Shown: positions 8,624 through 18,032 of the stretch, one piece after another | How the letters are laid out: each line of letters begins with the position of its first letter | Position numbering within the stretch: position 1 is the stretch's first letter | The notes under the pieces: generated by a model | The model's database searches: none | Told to the model about the DNA's origin: nothing | The model's input: only the letters and a program-made list of their open reading frames with translations | Program-made: the position numbers and the translations under genes | From: Thiospirochaeta perfilievii | GTDB taxonomy: Bacteria; Spirochaetota; Spirochaetia; DSM-2461 | DNA length: 64,000 nt | NCBI RefSeq assembly: GCF_008329945.1 | Contig: NZ_CP035807.1 | Location: forward strand, 3,286,001-3,350,000 | Direction: 5' to 3'

Positions 8624-10144
8624 ATGGACTACGTTATAGAAATGGAGAAAATTCGTAAGGAATTTCCTGGAATTATAGCTAATGATGATATTTCTATTAA
8701 TCTTAAAAAAGGGGAGATTTTAGCTCTTCTCGGTGAGAACGGGGCTGGAAAATCAACACTTATGAGCATTTTGTTTGGTTTATATAAACCTGATGGTGGT
8801 CATATAAAAGTTAATGGAGAAGAAGTAACTATTCAGAATCCAAACCAAGCTGGTGAACTGGGTATAGGTATGGTGCATCAGCACTTTAAACTTGTACATA
8901 ACTTTACAATTACAGAAAATATAATTTTAGGTAATGAGCCTAAGGGTTTAAAGATTGATTTAAGTGAGGCTAGGAATAAAATTATATCCCTATCTGAAAA
9001 GTATAATCTGAATGTTGACCCAGATGAAAAAATAGAAAACGTTTCAGTAGGTATGCAGCAGAGAGTAGAGATTCTAAAAATGCTCTATAGAGATGCTCAT
9101 ATATTAATTTTTGATGAACCTACAGCAGTATTAACTCCACAAGAGATTATTGAGTTAATGAAAATTATGAAGAATTTAATTGATGAAGGTAAATCAATTA
9201 TTCTAATAACACATAAATTAAAAGAGATTAAGCAAGTTGCTGATAGATGTACTGTTATTCGTCGTGGAAAAGTTATTGATACTGTTGATGTAAAAAATGC
9301 AACATTAGCTGAGATGGCAGAAAAGATGGTTGGTCGAAAAGTCTCTTTCTCTGTAGAGAAGGGTGAGTTTAATCCTGGTCGAGAAATTTTAAAGGTTCAA
9401 AACCTTAATGTTATAAATAGTAGAAAAATCCTGGGTGTTAAAGATTTCTCAATAAATGTAAGAGCTGGGGAAATTGTTGGACTTGCAGGTGTTGATGGTA
9501 ATGGTCAGACAGAACTAATTGAAGCAATTACTGGTATTAGAAAATCCGAGAGTGGTATTATTGATTTAAATGGTAATAATCTTATAGATAAAACAATAAA
9601 AGAGAGAATAGATGCGGGGATTTCCCATATTCCTGAGGATCGGCATAAACACGGACTTGTTCTTGATTACTCCTTAGAAGAGAATATGGTATTAGAAAAG
9701 GTCGACAGTAGTAGATTTTCTACAAATGGTTTCTTGAATAAGGATGAAATAAGAAAACACGCATTAAAAGTTATAGAAGATTTTGATGTAAGATCAGGGA
9801 GAGGTCCTTTAACAGTTACAAGGTCCATGTCTGGTGGAAACCAGCAAAAGGCGATTGTAGGTAGAGAGATTTTTCAAGATCCAGACCTACTTTTAGCAGT
9901 CCAACCAACTAGGGGTTTAGATGTTGGGTCTATAGAGTATATTCATAAGCGACTAATAGAGCAGAGAGATAGTGGGAAAGCTGTATTATTAGTATCCTTG
10001 GAGTTAGATGAAATTTTAGACCTTTCAGATAGAATTGTTGTTATTAACAATGGAGAACTTATTGGGGAAGTTGATGCAAAGGATACAAATGAAAACCAAA
10101 TAGGTTTAATGATGGCCGGTGTTAAAGAAGGAGAGCAATCTTGA
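8624..10144 (+). CDS. Nucleoside ABC transporter, duplicated ATP-binding protein
   Basis: A 506-residue protein with two fused ABC ATPase domains, as in NupA/RbsA-type importers. The first domain has Walker A GENGAGKST (about residue 37), a signature VSVGMQQRVEIL and Walker B LIFDEPTAVL. The second domain is partly degenerate: its Walker A position reads GVDGNGQTEL, followed by MSGGNQQKAIVGRE and a Walker B region without the usual DEP (LLLAVQPTRGLD). It overlaps the first permease gene by 4 nt, which suggests translational coupling. It works at the inner membrane with the two permeases and the BMP lipoprotein. Confidence 0.93.
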   Translation: MDYVIEMEKIRKEFPGIIANDDISINLKKGEILALLGENGAGKSTLMSILFGLYKPDGGHIKVNGEEVTIQNPNQAGELGIGMVHQHFKLVHNFTITENIILGNEPKGLKIDLSEARNKIISLSEKYNLNVDPDEKIENVSVGMQQRVEILKMLYRDAHILIFDEPTAVLTPQEIIELMKIMKNLIDEGKSIILITHKLKEIKQVADRCTVIRRGKVIDTVDVKNATLAEMAEKMVGRKVSFSVEKGEFNPGREILKVQNLNVINSRKILGVKDFSINVRAGEIVGLAGVDGNGQTELIEAITGIRKSESGIIDLNGNNLIDKTIKERIDAGISHIPEDRHKHGLVLDYSLEENMVLEKVDSSRFSTNGFLNKDEIRKHALKVIEDFDVRSGRGPLTVTRSMSGGNQQKAIVGREIFQDPDLLLAVQPTRGLDVGSIEYIHKRLIEQRDSGKAVLLVSLELDEILDLSDRIVVINNGELIGEVDAKDTNENQIGLMMAGVKEGEQS

Positions 10145-11202
10145 ATTCAGAAAAATTACGACCACTTTGGGTCGCATTAGTTGCAGTATTGTTAGGTTTA
10201 ATTGCCGGTGCAATACTTATGCTTTTTACTGGAAATAATCCTATAGAGGGGTATTTATATCTTTTTAGAGGTGGATTAATGAACCTCGAAAGGGTTGGAA
10301 ATACATTAGCAACTGCTACAGCCCTAATACTAACAGGGTTATCTGTCGCTTTTGCATTTAAAACAGGACTCTTTAATATTGGTGCTTCTGGGCAGATGTT
10401 AATTGGTGGTTTATTGGCTACAGCATGTGGTTTAACACTAGATTTACCTAAACCTGTACTTATCCCAATAGTAATATTTGCCGGTATTATAGGTGGTGGT
10501 CTTTGGGCTCTGATTCCTGGGATTTTAAAAGCAAAATTTAACGTTCATGAAGTTGTTGCTACAATAATGATGAACTGGATTGCATATTGGACTGTAAACT
10601 ACTCAGTTCCCGCTTTTTTTAAAGGGCAGTATTTAGAGACAGAGTCTAGAAATATTGGAGCAAATGCATCCTTAAGAGTCGATTGGTTAACTAATCTATT
10701 TGATGGTTCCTATATTAATATGGGACTTTTTATTGCAATTTTCTGTATTATAGTTATTTCTATTATACTTAATAAAACCGTATTAGGATTTGAGTTGAAA
10801 GCTGTAGGTTATAATAAGGACTCAGCTAATTATGCAGGAATGAATGTAAATAGAAACATTGTTTTATCCATGGTTATAGCTGGAGCATTAGCAGGGTTAG
10901 CTGGAGTTACATACTACCTTGGATACTCATCAAATATTCAGATCGGCGTATTACCAAGCCAAGGTTTTGATGGAATAGCTGTTGCACTACTTGGTGCAAA
11001 TAATCCTTACGGAGCATTAGCTACCGCTATATTCTTTGGAATACTACACTCAGGTAAGGGTTTTATGAATGCAATGACAAGTATTCCTCCTGAAATTGGA
11101 GATACTATAATTGCAATAATAATCTACTTTGCAGCAACAAGTATGTTAATTCATATGTTCTTAGATAAAATTACAGCCTTTATTAAAAGGGGGAAAAAAT
11201 AG
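10141..11202 (+). CDS. Nucleoside ABC transporter permease 1
   Basis: A 353-residue polytopic membrane protein of the BPD_transp_2 family (NupP/YufP type). About eight or more hydrophobic segments are visible, plus the family motifs LTGLSVAFAFKTGLFNIGASGQ near the N-terminus and AGALAGLAGVTYYLG with GFDGIAVALLGANNPYGAL in the C-terminal half. The start is TTG at 10141, in ATCTTGAATTC, overlapping the ATPase stop; the ATPase 3' end supplies GGAGAG as ribosome site. The second permease begins immediately after the stop. Confidence 0.92.
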   Translation: MNSEKLRPLWVALVAVLLGLIAGAILMLFTGNNPIEGYLYLFRGGLMNLERVGNTLATATALILTGLSVAFAFKTGLFNIGASGQMLIGGLLATACGLTLDLPKPVLIPIVIFAGIIGGGLWALIPGILKAKFNVHEVVATIMMNWIAYWTVNYSVPAFFKGQYLETESRNIGANASLRVDWLTNLFDGSYINMGLFIAIFCIIVISIILNKTVLGFELKAVGYNKDSANYAGMNVNRNIVLSMVIAGALAGLAGVTYYLGYSSNIQIGVLPSQGFDGIAVALLGANNPYGALATAIFFGILHSGKGFMNAMTSIPPEIGDTIIAIIIYFAATSMLIHMFLDKITAFIKRGKK

Positions 11203-12148
11203 ATGTTTGATATAATTTCAGGGTTATTCCCTTATGCGATAGCTTATACAATACCTCTTTTAATAACAAGTTTAGGTGGCCTTTTTAGTGAAAGAAGTGG
11301 GGTCGTAAACATTGGACTAGAAGGTCTTATGGTTATGGGTTCCTTTGCTGGTGCTATTACCATTTCATCCCTTGAAGGAGCTATGCCTAATGGTTCTATA
11401 TGGATTGGTATTCTAGTTGCCGGCTTAGTAGCTGGTATTTTCAGTCTATTACACGCTTTTGCAAGTATCCACCTAAAAGCCAATCAGGTTATTAGTGGTA
11501 CAGCTATTAATATGATAGCAGGAGCTATAACAGTTTTTTTTGCAAGAAATATTACTGGAAGTGGGAATATTAGAATCCAATTAGGACTACCTAGGATTTC
11601 AATACCTATTTTAAAAGATATCCCCTACTAGGAGATCTCTTTTTCTCAAATACATATATGACTACATGGGTTGTTTTAGCATTACTTTTCATCTCAAAAT
11701 TTGTAATATCTAACACTGCATTTGGCTTAAGATTAAGAGCCTGTGGAGAGCATCCCAAGCAGCAGCTGCAGCTGGTATAAATGTATATTTTATACGGTAT
11801 GTAGCAGTTTTTATATCAGGTGTTTTTGCTGGTATAGGAGGGGCTGTAATACTAGTTACTTACTCAGGAGAATTTAATGGATCAGTTGCAGGATTAGGTT
11901 TCTTAGCCCTAGCAGCACTTATTTTTGGACAGTGGAAACCATTGGGTATCTTAGGTGCAACATTCTTTTTTGGGTTTGCATCTACAATCGCCAACGTATC
12001 CCAGGCTATACCTCTATTAGCTTCCATCCCAGGGGTTATACTAAAAATATTCCCTTATGTAGTTACATTAATAGCACTTGTAGCGTTTTCTAAAAGCTCC
12101 CAAGCTCCAAAAGCAGCTGGGGAACCCTTTGATCAAGGAAAAAGATAA
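11203..12148 (+). pseudogene. Nucleoside ABC transporter permease 2, disrupted by two -1 frameshifts
   Basis: The first 142 residues (ITSLGGLFSERSGVVNIGLEGLMVMG) are a typical NupQ/YufQ permease N-terminus, but the frame stops at 11631. Adding one C to the CCCC run at 11622-11625 continues as LLGDLFFSNTYMTTWVVLAL. Adding another C to the CCC at 11754-11756 continues as QAAAAAGINVYFIRYVAVF and on to the family C-terminus, stop at 12146-12148. With both corrections the protein is full length, about 315 residues. No other damage is seen, so two homopolymer sequence errors are more likely than real inactivation. If the lesions are real, the transporter would lack one permease subunit. Confidence 0.88.
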
Positions 12149-12150
12149 AC

Positions 12151-12178
12151 AACCAGAGCTTAGGCTCTGGTTTTTTTT
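12151..12178 (+). terminator. Rho-independent terminator after the nucleoside permease
   Basis: A 9-bp stem AACCAGAGC / GCTCTGGTT with loop TTAG and eight T. It ends the transporter operon, so the second BMP-like gene is separately transcribed. Confidence 0.9.
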
Positions 12179-12250
12179 ATTGATTAATAAAATATATAAT
12201 ACTATTATGAATAAAAGTTAATATTTATTAGAAATTATTAAGGTGGAATC

Positions 12251-13324
12251 ATGAAAAAATATTTACTCTTTTTATCAATATTATGTATAAATTTCTCTAT
12301 TTTCTCTTCAGGTAATAATGAACCGGTACTTAAAGTTGAAGACAAGATAGTTGTTGGGTTAATACTCGACTCACCAGGACTTGGAGATAGTTCAAGTAAT
12401 GATAGTTGTTATTTAGGTTTAGAGCAGGCAGCTGAAGAGGGATTAATTACACTAAGAGTAAAAACATCTAAAAGTCTTGAGGATTCTGTTTTAATTTTAA
12501 CTAAATATGTTGAGGATAGAGTTGATATTGTATACGCAATTGGTGATAAAAATAAAAAACTCTTAATAGATGGTGCTAAATTGTATAAAAATACAACTTT
12601 TGTAGGTATTGATATACTATTTGATGAGAGTGAAATAAGAGAAAATCTATATGGAACTACTTTTAAAGAGCAGGATGGAGGCTACTTAGCAGGTCTTGTT
12701 GCTGGGAGCTTGACATATAAATACTTTAATAGACACCCTTTTTTAAACGAGGTAAATCGGGTTGGTATTATTCTGGGAAAAAATAATCCAGAGATAAATA
12801 GTTATAAACTAGGTTTTTATTCAGGTGTTAAAAAGGTGAATCCACCATGTGAAATTATTGAAATTAACTTAAATGACTTAGATAATGAAGAGAAGGGGGC
12901 AAGTGCAGTCTCTGAGTTAAAGGGAAAGGGTGTAGATATTGTTTTTACTGTTGCAGGGAATTCAGATATCGGTGTTTTTAAATCTGCTATAGAGAGTGAT
13001 ATTTTAGTAATTGCAGTAAATAAGGACCAAGGTGGTTTAAATAATACACTAACTTCTATAGAGAAGAAAATATCAGTTACAAGTTATTTAATGACTAAAA
13101 AAATTACAGCAGGTGAGTATAGTACTGGTTCTAATGTAGTTTTTGGTTTAAAAGAGGGGGGAATATCCTTAGCGCCCTATTATAACTTTGATAAATATAT
13201 TCCTAAAGATCTAAATGTTCTAATTAAGAATAAAACAGAAAAACTTATTAAGGGGTCTGAAATTATACCATTAACTATTGAAGAAATAGAATTTGATCCA
13301 GAAGATATTCCAGAAATAGAGTAA
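12251..13324 (+). CDS. Second BMP-family binding protein, not an obvious lipoprotein
   Basis: A 357-residue exported protein with the same fold as the BMP lipoprotein at 7.5 kb but strongly diverged (VGLILDSPGLGDSSSNDS, KEQDGGYLAGLVAGSLT, VGIILGKNNPEINSYKLGFYSGV, VDIVFTVAGNSDIGVF). The signal peptide (MKKYLLFLSILCINFSIFSSG) ends in Ser-Gly without a lipobox Cys at the cleavage site, so the protein is probably periplasmic and soluble. AAGGTGG precedes the ATG. It sits between the nucleoside ABC operon and a convergent NCS2 purine permease, suggesting a related ligand. It could be an accessory binding or sensing protein; the function is unproven. Confidence 0.75.
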   Translation: MKKYLLFLSILCINFSIFSSGNNEPVLKVEDKIVVGLILDSPGLGDSSSNDSCYLGLEQAAEEGLITLRVKTSKSLEDSVLILTKYVEDRVDIVYAIGDKNKKLLIDGAKLYKNTTFVGIDILFDESEIRENLYGTTFKEQDGGYLAGLVAGSLTYKYFNRHPFLNEVNRVGIILGKNNPEINSYKLGFYSGVKKVNPPCEIIEINLNDLDNEEKGASAVSELKGKGVDIVFTVAGNSDIGVFKSAIESDILVIAVNKDQGGLNNTLTSIEKKISVTSYLMTKKITAGEYSTGSNVVFGLKEGGISLAPYYNFDKYIPKDLNVLIKNKTEKLIKGSEIIPLTIEEIEFDPEDIPEIE

Positions 13325-13348
13325 GTGGGCTTTCACCCACTTAAACTT
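13322..13348 (+). terminator. Hairpin terminator between convergent genes
   Basis: TAAGTGGG / CCCACTTA 8-bp stem with loop CTTTCA, then AACTTTTTAATT. It starts at the stop codon of the second BMP gene. The T-run is interrupted, so strength is uncertain. Confidence 0.6.
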
Positions 13349-13349
13349 T

Positions 13350-14657
13350 TTAATTAGACTTTAAGAAAAAATCAATAATAAAGAAGGCTGTTATAATGTA
13401 TGATAATACAGCTACTTTTTTACCCTTACCTGTAAATAAGTGTAATAAAACATAGGATGTCATACCAAAAGCTATACCTTCAGCTATTGAGTAAGTTAAA
13501 GGCATCATAATTATTGTTAAGAAGGCTGGTATCGCTTCTAAATAATCATTCCATTTAATCTCAACTACTGGAGACATCATAAAGACTCCAACAATAATAA
13601 GAGCAGGTGCTGTAGCCGCACTTGGAATCATTAAGAATATTGGTGATAAAAATATTGCTAAGAAGAAAAGTAGGGAAGTTGTAAGAGCTGTTAAACCTGT
13701 TCTTCCACCCTCAGTTACACCAGAGGCTGACTCTACATATGTTGTAACTGTACTAGTACCCATACAAGCACCAAAAGTTGTTCCAATAGCATCGGCAAGT
13801 AGGGCTTGCTTAGCGTTTGGTACTTTACCATCCTTAGTTAACATTCCAGCCTTAGTTGATACACCAATTAAAGTCCCAACCGTATCAAACATATCAACAA
13901 AAAGAAATGTAAACAGTACAACTAACATATCAATAGATAATACTTGGGAGAAATCAAATTTAAATGCGATCTCAGATAAGTTGAAATTTAAACCCCAATT
14001 AGTTGGTAGTGGAGTTATTCCCATTGGAATACCAATTACAGTGGAAGCTAGGATACCAATTAAAAGAGCACCATGAACTTTAAGTACTAATAAGATAGAG
14101 ATAATTAGTAAACCAATAACAATTAGTAAAGCTGGAGAATTCCATGATAATTTACCAAGTATTAATGGTACAGAGTTAGCATCTCCTAACTGTACAATAC
14201 CTGTATTACTATTATATAAACCGATAAAAGCTATAAATAGACCAATTCCCACAGATACAGCTTTTTTTACACCAACTGGTATACAGTTGATAATTGCTTC
14301 CCGTACATTTAAGAATGTTAATATAATGAAGATTATACCTTCAATAAATACTGCAGCTAATGCCATTTCCCAGGAGTAGCCCATTCCAAGTACTACAGTA
14401 AAGGCAAACAGTGCATTTAATCCCATCCCTGGTGCTAATGCAAAAGGTAAGTTGGCAACTAACGCCATAACAAGTGTTGCAACCCCTGCAGAAATAGCTG
14501 TAGCTAAAAATACTGCGTTTGCATCCATTCCAGTTGCAGATAAAATGCCTGGATTCACGGCTAAAATATATGCCATAGTCATAAAAGTTGTAATTCCAGC
14601 AAGTACTTCGGTTTTTACCGTTGTATTATGCTCTTTAAGTTTGAAGAATTTCTCCAT
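13350..14657 (-). CDS. NCS2/AzgA-type purine permease
   Basis: A 435-residue inner-membrane protein with about 12-14 hydrophobic segments. It resembles the AzgA branch (PbuG, AdeP) that imports hypoxanthine, guanine or adenine by proton symport. Diagnostic stretches are TEVLAGITTFMTMAYILAVNP at the N-terminus, NLPFALAPGMGLNALFAFTVVLG and the later FVDMFDTVGTLIGVSTKAG plus GTSTVTTYVESASGVTEGGRTG. TAGGAGGT lies upstream of the ATG, and a good promoter is seen (14682-14710). No purine riboswitch is visible in the short leader. The exact base transported cannot be told from sequence. Confidence 0.92.
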   Translation of the reverse strand: MEKFFKLKEHNTTVKTEVLAGITTFMTMAYILAVNPGILSATGMDANAVFLATAISAGVATLVMALVANLPFALAPGMGLNALFAFTVVLGMGYSWEMALAAVFIEGIIFIILTFLNVREAIINCIPVGVKKAVSVGIGLFIAFIGLYNSNTGIVQLGDANSVPLILGKLSWNSPALLIVIGLLIISILLVLKVHGALLIGILASTVIGIPMGITPLPTNWGLNFNLSEIAFKFDFSQVLSIDMLVVLFTFLFVDMFDTVGTLIGVSTKAGMLTKDGKVPNAKQALLADAIGTTFGACMGTSTVTTYVESASGVTEGGRTGLTALTTSLLFFLAIFLSPIFLMIPSAATAPALIIVGVFMMSPVVEIKWNDYLEAIPAFLTIIMMPLTYSIAEGIAFGMTSYVLLHLFTGKGKKVAVLSYIITAFFIIDFFLKSN

Positions 14658-14681
14658 ATTTAACCTCCTAAAATTTTATTT

Positions 14682-14710
14682 ATTATAAACAGGTAACAAT
14701 ATGTTTGCAA
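14682..14710 (-). promoter_or_regulatory. Sigma-70 promoter of the NCS2 permease
   Basis: On the minus strand TTGCAA, 17 bp and TATAAT, 25 bp before the start codon. The -35 hexamer TTGCAA is palindromic. A plus-strand TATAAT at 14721-14726 lies upstream of the ROK gene. Confidence 0.6.
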
Positions 14711-14748
14711 GTATGTATATTATAATGAAAATATGATAAGTTTTGTGC

Positions 14749-15870
14749 ATGAAACATATTGAATTCTATTTAGCTTTAGACATTGGAGCAGGAGCCGGTG
14801 CTAAAATGGGTATCTTTTCTAAGGATAAAACACTAATTAAAGAGATGATGTTACCAAAGAGTCATTATGGAAGCCATGGTGATGAATTTGCTACTGCTTT
14901 AGAGGGTATAATTGAAACCAATGTTAAAGAAGCTGGTTTGGATATTAAGAACCTCTTATCTATTGGTATCTGTTGTGCTGGTATATTGGCCTCAGATGGA
15001 ACATTTATACTATTTAAGAATCAGCCACAATTTAATGGGTATAATATTAGGTTAGCCTTGGAAAATTATTTCTCAGTACCTACTCAGATTGAGAACGATG
15101 CAGATGCAGGTGGTCTAGCTGAGTGGAGTGTTTTAAAAATGGAGTTATGCTACTGGGTTTTTGGTGGCGGTTGGGGAGGTGTTTGGATCTCAAAGGATGG
15201 AGATATAAATTACCCTTCCTACGACTGGGATGGAAAGGATAGTTCTCTCCATGTCTCAAATGAACCAGGTTACTCTATTGCCCTTGATAAATTAAAATTG
15301 AAAACACTATTTTATAAAGCTGGTGCATCCTATGATAATTTTGAAAAAATTTTAAAAGAGGATGAGTCCCTACCTAGTGGGGTTCTTGTTGGTCCTAATG
15401 GTGACCCTGGAACACTTAGAGCGGAGACTATTCTATCTGGCCCTGGTAGATGTAGATTATTTCGAGCAGTTGTTGGAGATGATACATTTTATGAGCGATT
15501 TTTAGATATTCATGAAGTTGCAAAAATGCATGACCCGTCTGTCGCTGGAGCATTTATTAGTAAGTTATCAAGTATGGGTGTAGATGCTGCAATTAAGACA
15601 GATGAATTATATGGTAATATTCTAGCAGTTGCCGCAGGAACATTAATTAATAGTTGTAAAAAAGATGGTATGAAACCAGGAATCCCCCTTTGTTTAGGAG
15701 GTAAACCTAGTTATGCACTACCTTATTTTGGACCCTCTTGCCAAAAAAGCCTAAGTAAAATTGGTATCTATAACTATTTAAGGCCCTCTGTAATTGATGA
15801 GAGTGGTCAAAGTGCTAATATGTTAGGTGCCCTAGTTATAGCTGAGTTAGCATTAAAAAAACAGAACTAA
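14749..15870 (+). CDS. ROK-family sugar kinase-like protein
   Basis: A 374-residue protein of the sugar kinase/actin-fold superfamily. The N-terminal phosphate-binding loop is LALDIGAGAGAKMGIF, the central QIENDADAGGLAEW matches the ROK ENDANAAALAE motif with the catalytic Asp, and FGGGWGGVWI replaces the usual GTGIGGG. A long insert (about residues 145-270) makes it larger than typical glucokinases of about 300 residues. There is no HTH and no CxCGxxGC zinc motif, so it is an enzyme-type and not a repressor-type ROK protein. The ATG at 14749 is chosen; a TTG two codons earlier is possible and no strong ribosome site is present. The substrate is unknown. Confidence 0.7.
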   Translation: MKHIEFYLALDIGAGAGAKMGIFSKDKTLIKEMMLPKSHYGSHGDEFATALEGIIETNVKEAGLDIKNLLSIGICCAGILASDGTFILFKNQPQFNGYNIRLALENYFSVPTQIENDADAGGLAEWSVLKMELCYWVFGGGWGGVWISKDGDINYPSYDWDGKDSSLHVSNEPGYSIALDKLKLKTLFYKAGASYDNFEKILKEDESLPSGVLVGPNGDPGTLRAETILSGPGRCRLFRAVVGDDTFYERFLDIHEVAKMHDPSVAGAFISKLSSMGVDAAIKTDELYGNILAVAAGTLINSCKKDGMKPGIPLCLGGKPSYALPYFGPSCQKSLSKIGIYNYLRPSVIDESGQSANMLGALVIAELALKKQN

Positions 15871-16192
15871 GGTTTATTTTTTTTCTGTTCTAATAATAAC
15901 TCTTCAAAATCAGAGACAGGTCCAGGCTTACAATAAAAGTAACCCTGGGCTATATCACAATCAATACTTCTTAATACATTTTGCTGATGGGAATTTTCTA
16001 TACCCTCTATAACTATTCTTATATTAAGTGCATGACCCTCTATGAATTAAAAGACCTTGTTTCAATGGCAACTAAATCAAACCCTTTTTTTATTGACTCA
16101 AGTCTAATATTATCTACTATCTCTCCTAGATAGTATCCATTTATAAATGGAGAAATAACTGCAATTCTTAAAGGTTTCGAAACTTTTTTCAT
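15867..16192 (-). pseudogene. Remnant of a sensor-EAL domain protein (both ends left, middle deleted)
   Basis: On the minus strand an intact start (AAGGAC, then ATG at 16192) encodes MKKVSKPLRIAVISPFINGYYLGE and about 25 more residues, resembling the first strand and helix of a LacI-type periplasmic-binding sensor domain. The frame stops at about 16042. From there a different frame encodes a typical EAL-domain C-terminus: NIRIVIEGIENSHQQNVLRS, then IDCDIAQGYFYCKPGPVSDF (matching the consensus EGVET...GCD.aQGY...KP), ending at 15867. The whole middle, hundreds of codons, is missing and the junction is out of frame. This is a deletion relic of a c-di-GMP phosphodiesterase gene, overlapping the ROK stop by 3 nt. 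Confidence 0.75.
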
Positions 16193-16272
16193 TAATGTCC
16201 TTTTATAAAAGATAATTAATATTATATGGTACAATTATAATATATTTAATTACAATCTTAAATATTTTTTGT

Positions 16273-17898
16273 CTAAGATTTTGTAAATGGTATTGTAACA
16301 GTGAATTTACATCCACTTATAACCTTGCCATCACTTCTTTCATAGGGGGAGTTTAGTTCTATATTCCCGTTTAATAACTTAACCTTTTTAAGTATTAGGA
16401 AAAGCCCTAAACCACTTCCTGAAATTTGTTCCCTATGGCTTCTTTCCCCTCTATAAAATGGATCAAAAATATATCTTTTCTCTTTTTTAGATACTCCATA
16501 ACCATTATCTTCTACAGTAAAAATTAAGTTGTTTGGTAGGCTTGTTTTACTATAAACTCGTATGACTCCTCCACTATTATAGGCATGTTTTGCAGCATTT
16601 ATTATTAAATTTGTAAGTATTAATTCAATTGATTCTAAATCTGAAATAAATTTTTCAGGTAGAGATAATTTTAGTTGTAACTCTGCAGAGTACTCCCTTA
16701 AAATTAACTCTTTAATAGATTTTAGACTATCTTCTATCTTTTTACTCTCTATCTGTTTTAGAATAGGAGGCTTCTCTGACCGTCCCTCAAGGCGTGAAAA
16801 TAGTAGTATCCCTTCGATTAAAGATGTTAACCTCCTTGATTGTCCCTTTATTAAATCCCCATAAGTTAAAATCCTATCAGGTTTTATAATTCCTGTTTGC
16901 ATATTATCTGCAGCTAACTCAATAACTGCTAAAGGTGTTCTTAATTCATGGGTTACAGAGGCTACAAACTCCTTTTCCATAGATCTTAATTTTTTTAATC
17001 TTTTTATCTGTTGGAGTATAATAATGTAGAATAAACCTAGTCCTAAAAGTAATAGTATTGTTAAGATCCACTGCTTGCTTAGAGAGTCTTCTTTTATTTG
17101 TAAAAGTGACTTACCCCTAGATGTAACTTCAACAAAAAGATTGGACTCATTAGGTGGTCTTTTAGGGTTTAAAGGTCTAAAATTGAATTGATGGGGGAAT
17201 TTCCCCCTATCAAATTCAATGAATAAGTTTACCTCAATAAGCCAACTTGGGTTTTGGTTAGTTAATAATCTTTTAATAGATTTAAGAGGAGAAAAGGTAT
17301 AGACTCTCTCATCTAAAATAACACTGTTTTCAGGTTGCTTAAAGAACCATTTGATTTCATAATTATCTAAAAATGGGTCGCTCCTATTCTCGATATTTTC
17401 CTTGTAAAATAAGAGAAGGTCAAAATAAATAAAAATAGTTACATCCTTATTTGTTTTATCAATAAAGCTATATTTCACCAAGCCTGTGTTATATTTATCT
17501 GGGATAAACATCCCAATATCCCTGCTATCAAATCTATAATAATTACTAATATTCCAGCTCTTTCCATCATAAATGCTAAGAATGTTATCAGGATTTATGT
17601 AACCTATACTACTGATGTATTTAAGATCTATTCCCTCTAACTCTAACCGAAAATCATCCTCATTCTCTTTATAGCTAACATCATATAGGTTATTTAATTC
17701 AAAAAAATTGTCTTTTAATTCATAATAGAGAGATCTATATAAAGAGAAACTTAGATTTTTATATAACTCTGTAATATCCTTCTCCCCAGTTGATATTAAC
17801 CATCGATGTTGAATTATTGATAAAAGAACAAGGGTTATAATTACTAGACTTGTTGAAATTAAATTTAATATTTGACCTTTTGTTTGACTCTTTTTCAT
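16273..17898 (-). CDS. Membrane sensor histidine kinase (orphan)
   Basis: A 541-residue two-component kinase with a membrane segment near residues 12-30, an extracytoplasmic sensor of about 245 residues without a recognised fold, a second membrane segment (about 277-295) and a cytoplasmic kinase core. The H-box is EFVASVTHELRTPLAVIEL, the N-box LTNLIINAAKHAYN, the G1 box VEDNGYGVSK, the F-box YIFDPFYRG and the G2 box GSGLGLFLI; all key residues are present. No response regulator gene is adjacent. The divergent side holds decayed membrane and TolC-like fragments, so a partner operon was probably lost. A tandem 11-bp repeat at its promoter suggests autoregulation. Confidence 0.92.
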   Translation of the reverse strand: MKKSQTKGQILNLISTSLVIITLVLLSIIQHRWLISTGEKDITELYKNLSFSLYRSLYYELKDNFFELNNLYDVSYKENEDDFRLELEGIDLKYISSIGYINPDNILSIYDGKSWNISNYYRFDSRDIGMFIPDKYNTGLVKYSFIDKTNKDVTIFIYFDLLLFYKENIENRSDPFLDNYEIKWFFKQPENSVILDERVYTFSPLKSIKRLLTNQNPSWLIEVNLFIEFDRGKFPHQFNFRPLNPKRPPNESNLFVEVTSRGKSLLQIKEDSLSKQWILTILLLLGLGLFYIIILQQIKRLKKLRSMEKEFVASVTHELRTPLAVIELAADNMQTGIIKPDRILTYGDLIKGQSRRLTSLIEGILLFSRLEGRSEKPPILKQIESKKIEDSLKSIKELILREYSAELQLKLSLPEKFISDLESIELILTNLIINAAKHAYNSGGVIRVYSKTSLPNNLIFTVEDNGYGVSKKEKRYIFDPFYRGERSHREQISGSGLGLFLILKKVKLLNGNIELNSPYERSDGKVISGCKFTVTIPFTKS

Positions 17899-17948
17899 GG
17901 TTTAAACATAACCCCTTTTTTTATGCCCTACAATAAATAAATTGTGAT

Positions 17949-17977
17949 TTTATACTATTTTTACAATGTTTTTACAA
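17949..17977 (-). promoter_or_regulatory. Promoter of the sensor histidine kinase
   Basis: Minus strand TTGTAA, 17 bp and TATAAA, about 50 bp before the ATG at 17898. The -35 box lies inside the tandem repeat at 17958-17979. Confidence 0.5.
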
Positions 17978-17979
17978 AG
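17958..17979. promoter_or_regulatory. Tandem 11-bp direct repeat, possible OmpR/PhoB-type response-regulator site
   Basis: TTTTTACAATG is followed at once by TTTTTACAAAG: 10 of 11 positions identical at an exact 11-bp period. One helical turn between direct half-sites is the usual architecture for OmpR/PhoB-family dimers. The repeat overlaps the kinase promoter in the divergent region. The matching regulator gene is not in this window. Confidence 0.45.
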
Positions 17980-18032
17980 TGTTAACCATTTAGAATCTAT
18001 TTAGGAGTAGCGTTGGTTAACGGAGGATAGGT

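Noticed and set aside
14658-14748. Possible purine riboswitch before the NCS2 permease
   Set aside because: The leader is too short and lacks the conserved purine-aptamer core; only a promoter and ribosome site are seen.
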